Assembly: GCF_050436995.1 (NCBI RefSeq)
Contig: NC_134760.1
Span: 11,054,001 to 11,118,000, forward strand
Length of the DNA: 64,000 nt
Reading direction: 5' to 3'
DNA from: Anticarsia gemmatalis
Lineage: Eukaryota > Arthropoda > Insecta > Lepidoptera > Erebidae
The position numbers and the translations under genes are program-made. Each line of letters starts with the position of its first letter. Position 1 is the first letter of the stretch. Positions 61,031 through 64,000 of this stretch are shown here, in pieces. Under the pieces are notes generated by a model. The model made no database searches. It was given only the letters and a program-made list of their open reading frames with translations, and was not told the DNA's origin.

Positions 61031-63659
61031 CCTTACAATGTAATCGATTAAAACAGTTTAAAAAGGTTGGCGGTATTGGCGAGTATTTAATTCAAGCCGT
61101 GCCTTTTAGAGGACGGTCGTAGCGAGCGGCGCACGCGCATAAATAACCATTAAAAACTGTTTATCTCCGCTCACGACAACGCCGGCTCGTTCTCTTGTCA
61201 ATTACACTTCCACCATGGACGCATACGTTAACTGCCATACCAGTTGAATGGCTAAAACCTTTTTGTTCACCGCCATCGAGTTTTACATGTGTTTAAAAAT
61301 AAATTAACTATCAAATGAATAGTAGAAAATGCTGCGACACGCACACGCCGTTTAATTTATTCGCTATACTTGTCAATTAAGGAGAACTGTCTGACTGAAT
61401 TAACATGTATATCTTTAGTTATAAATATAATGTCCGATGGGAGATACGGGGAGATTGAGACTAGCGACTTGCGGCTCCATAATAATATATGTCAGTATAT
61501 GGAAGACATAAAGTAGCATTAAATTAATGTACACCGCGAGAATACGAGTCCGAACTACCAAGCTCAGTGGTTTCATTTAAAAAAAACATTCAACGATTAT
61601 TTTTATCTTGCATTTCGTATTGCAATTTCATGCTACTACTCAAGTTAAAACACGTATTACAGTATTTTAACGTTGTAATAATCACAAGCGGTAGAAGTTC
61701 TCCCCTCACAATACTATTAATTATCTGTGGCGGCTGTATGCGATATGCCAGTGACCGCTAGCTATGAAATAATGAGTGGAAAGCAATAGAAAGTCATTAG
61801 AGGCCGGCAATGGCCGCCGCTAATCGCAGCAGATGCAATAAATCGAGATTTTTATCTCACTCTACGTATTTATGGGATCGTGAGATTTTTTTATGATGAC
61901 TATTGAAATTATCTGTGAATATTTTAAATATCATTTCATTTTAGTAAGCCACGGACATGAGCTTTTTGCATTGAAACTGCGCGATTATGTAAAGTATTTT
62001 TTTAATAAAGACGTTAGCGATTTGTTAATGGTGTGAGTTTATTTTTTGCGCTGAATATTTTATTCTAATTAGATGCCGCGCGGTTCTGTAACGCCGCCAT
62101 CGTCCGCGGACATCTAGGCACGTTTGATAAACAACATTAAATTCAAGGCGCATTGTTTTTAATTTTATTTGTCGTCCCGGATTTATTTGATTGTTTTGTT
62201 TCGACAGATGAATTATAGCGGCAAAATGTCAAAATCATGACAATTAAAGAGCATATCGTTCTCATAAAATGATTGTTTTACGTAAAATTGACGTGTAGTG
62301 GAGGTATTACAGACGGAGATATTTTGGCAAGCTGTTGCAGACGATGTTTGAAAACAAATAAACGGTGTCAGTGTAATGTTGACATGGACGTTTTTATTTG
62401 CGGTTATAAATGTACCATGTTTTTTGCGTTAATGCGAAACTTTTCCTGTAAATATTTGTGTTTCTCACATTGTGTGTCATCAGACTTATTTTCTAGCATC
62501 GATTCTTTAGACCAAGAAATTAGTTTCACACTTTACAAAGGCGTTAAAATCAAGAACCGTATTTCGAATAAATATAATATGACATACCGTATTTCGAAGT
62601 GTGTACAAAATATAATAACAATAAAACTAAATCTTTATTAACATAATTACAACATTTAATTTACATTAATTAAGGAAGCCATTTACTCACAGCATAAATA
62701 TTTACTTTAAAGTTAAAGAATGTCTGAAAGCTCTTCATCTCGGGGTGTCCTAATTAGCGTTATCAGTTGATAACAGCTGGCGCCGTGCGGGCACGTATCA
62801 TGTGTATCAACGAGACGACACGATACAGAGGAGAATAATTGTCTAGTTTTATACCCGGACGTCGCTCACGGAGATATAGGACGTAGTAACGGACAATTTG
62901 ATACGAACTAGTCGTGTTTGTGACGATAGATGTTGAGTCTTCTTGGTATATCTTCGTTTTAGAATTTAGTTACGTAAATTTTCACTTTTAAGTTATGTAT
63001 TCACACATTAGTATCGGCTTAAAAGTAGGTTCAACGACAATCTCTTCTGTTAATAACTCAATGCTCAAACTTTCATCTCGAGTTTGGTGTCAAAATTACG
63101 TACGAAATGCACAAGTAAGAGCATCAATCTTTTATACTAAGAGGGTTACGGTTTAAATAGAAAGTAAAGTAATACTGATTATAAGTATTTTTAGCTCCAT
63201 GATTGCTGTTTGATAAACCGAAGTTTAATAAAGCGGCAGCAAAGACCTCGTCTGACTAGAATTAATGGCGGTACAGCAAAAAAAGTCAATTTATCAGACG
63301 CCGCGACTATTTATATCCATTTGCGTTTATTAGTCGTGGCTTCAGTGCCGAGCTTTATTCGTAGTCTAATTATCTTGGTACATCGTACTTGATGGACAAT
63401 GTTTGTCGACAGTCGCGTTTTATTATTACGTAATGACTTAACGTGAATGTACAGTTTTATACGTCGTGATTTTCATTGCAGTGAAAACTATGTTCTGTAA
63501 TCTATAATCGTGACTATTTAGGAAGCGGAATACATCTGATAATATAATAGATTAATAGTAATTGTAAAATAATATTAGTAGCACATTCTCGATCTATATT
63601 TAAGATAGAAACCAAGTCCATTAATCATTACCTATGTATTGCTCTAACGGTGAAGGAAA

Positions 63660-63800
63660 ACATCTTGATGAAACCTTGCATGCCAAATGTTTGTCACAGT
63701 TCTTGAGGGCATGGAACAAAGTCCCCAGCGTGGTGGACTCAAAGCCCTACCCCGTTTAGGAGAAGATCCTTGCCCAATAGCGGGCCAGTAACAGGTTCAA
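63660..63800 (+). mobile_element. non-LTR 3' tail, family T1
   Basis: AAGTCCCCAGCGTGGTGGAC, TCAAAGCCCTACCCCGTTTA, GATCCTTGCCCAATAGCGGG, CCAGTAACAGGTTC align with 997-1099. This copy extends further 5' (CTTGCATGCCAAATGTTTGT). In frizzled intron 1. Confidence 0.7.
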
Positions 63801-64000
63801 AAAGTATCAAAAGTTATAAATGAACTTGATTGAGATTAAACTTTCGAGTATTAGAAATTCTAAAAGAAAAACACTTTAGCTTTTTCTAGGAAATCGGTCT
63901 CGTTACTTCAGCAGCGCGTGTACCAATACACATTATTAAATATGAAAAATGTTCTATCATAAATATATTGAATTAAGCGATAAAATATACTAGGAACTAA

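Larger units (their letters stand above)
55539..64000 (+). other. frizzled intron 1 (continues past window)
   Basis: No second exon with the expected CRD continuation (F.PL..YxCS..L..FLCS.Y.P.C) is found, so intron 1 is at least 8.46 kb. Holds GC-rich patches at 56400-56530, 57640-57720, 58415-58470, 59525-59680 and 61080-61220, a TCF-plus-Helper pair, a CGAT cluster and little repeat DNA until 63660. That is more repeat-poor than the intergenic part, which suggests regulatory content. Confidence 0.65.

Noticed and set aside
62273..62641. Cysteine-rich 122-codon frame as a small secreted protein gene
   Set aside because: Starts at TTG with no ATG until 62382, no signal peptide, AT-rich chance composition, inside frizzled intron 1.

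Overview
The window looks like nuclear DNA from a moth or butterfly (Lepidoptera). This rests on AT-rich non-coding DNA, short GT-AG introns, many tRNA-derived SINEs with pol III boxes, and LINE 3' tails of a type common in moths and butterflies. Those tails carry CCAGCAGTGGGAC-like ends, and one reads in frame to the end of an RTE-type reverse-transcriptase ORF. Only two protein-coding genes can be supported, both on the + strand and both cut by the window edges. Species cannot be named from the sequence alone.

Region 1 (1-6.6 kb) is the 3' part of the ASCC2 gene (activating signal cointegrator 1 complex subunit 2): nine exons, eight introns, a CUE ubiquitin-binding domain and the conserved C-terminal tail, then a 3' UTR with AATAAA. 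Several introns hold SINE or LINE debris, and one holds an inverted repeat split by another repeat.

Region 2 (6.6-55.2 kb) is about 48.6 kb with no gene I can support. It holds tRNA-derived SINEs, 5'-truncated non-LTR tails, at least three kinds of short terminal-inverted-repeat (MITE-like) elements, a hAT-like non-autonomous element, near-perfect hairpin repeats, small tandem arrays and scattered GC-rich patches. One patch (42.80 kb) has a consensus TCF/Pangolin HMG site next to a Helper site.

Region 3 (55.2-64 kb) is the start of a Frizzled-family Wnt receptor gene: a TATA-less promoter with initiator and DPE at exact spacing, a 161-nt leader with three small uORFs, and coding exon 1 (signal peptide and first part of the cysteine-rich domain). 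Intron 1 then runs at least 8.4 kb past the window end. A second TCF-plus-Helper pair lies in this intron. A long, gene-poor, element-rich upstream region fits a developmentally regulated receptor gene. I see no evidence of a wholly new coding system; the most testable novelty is the possible Wnt-feedback wiring around the frizzled gene and the short inverted-repeat element families.
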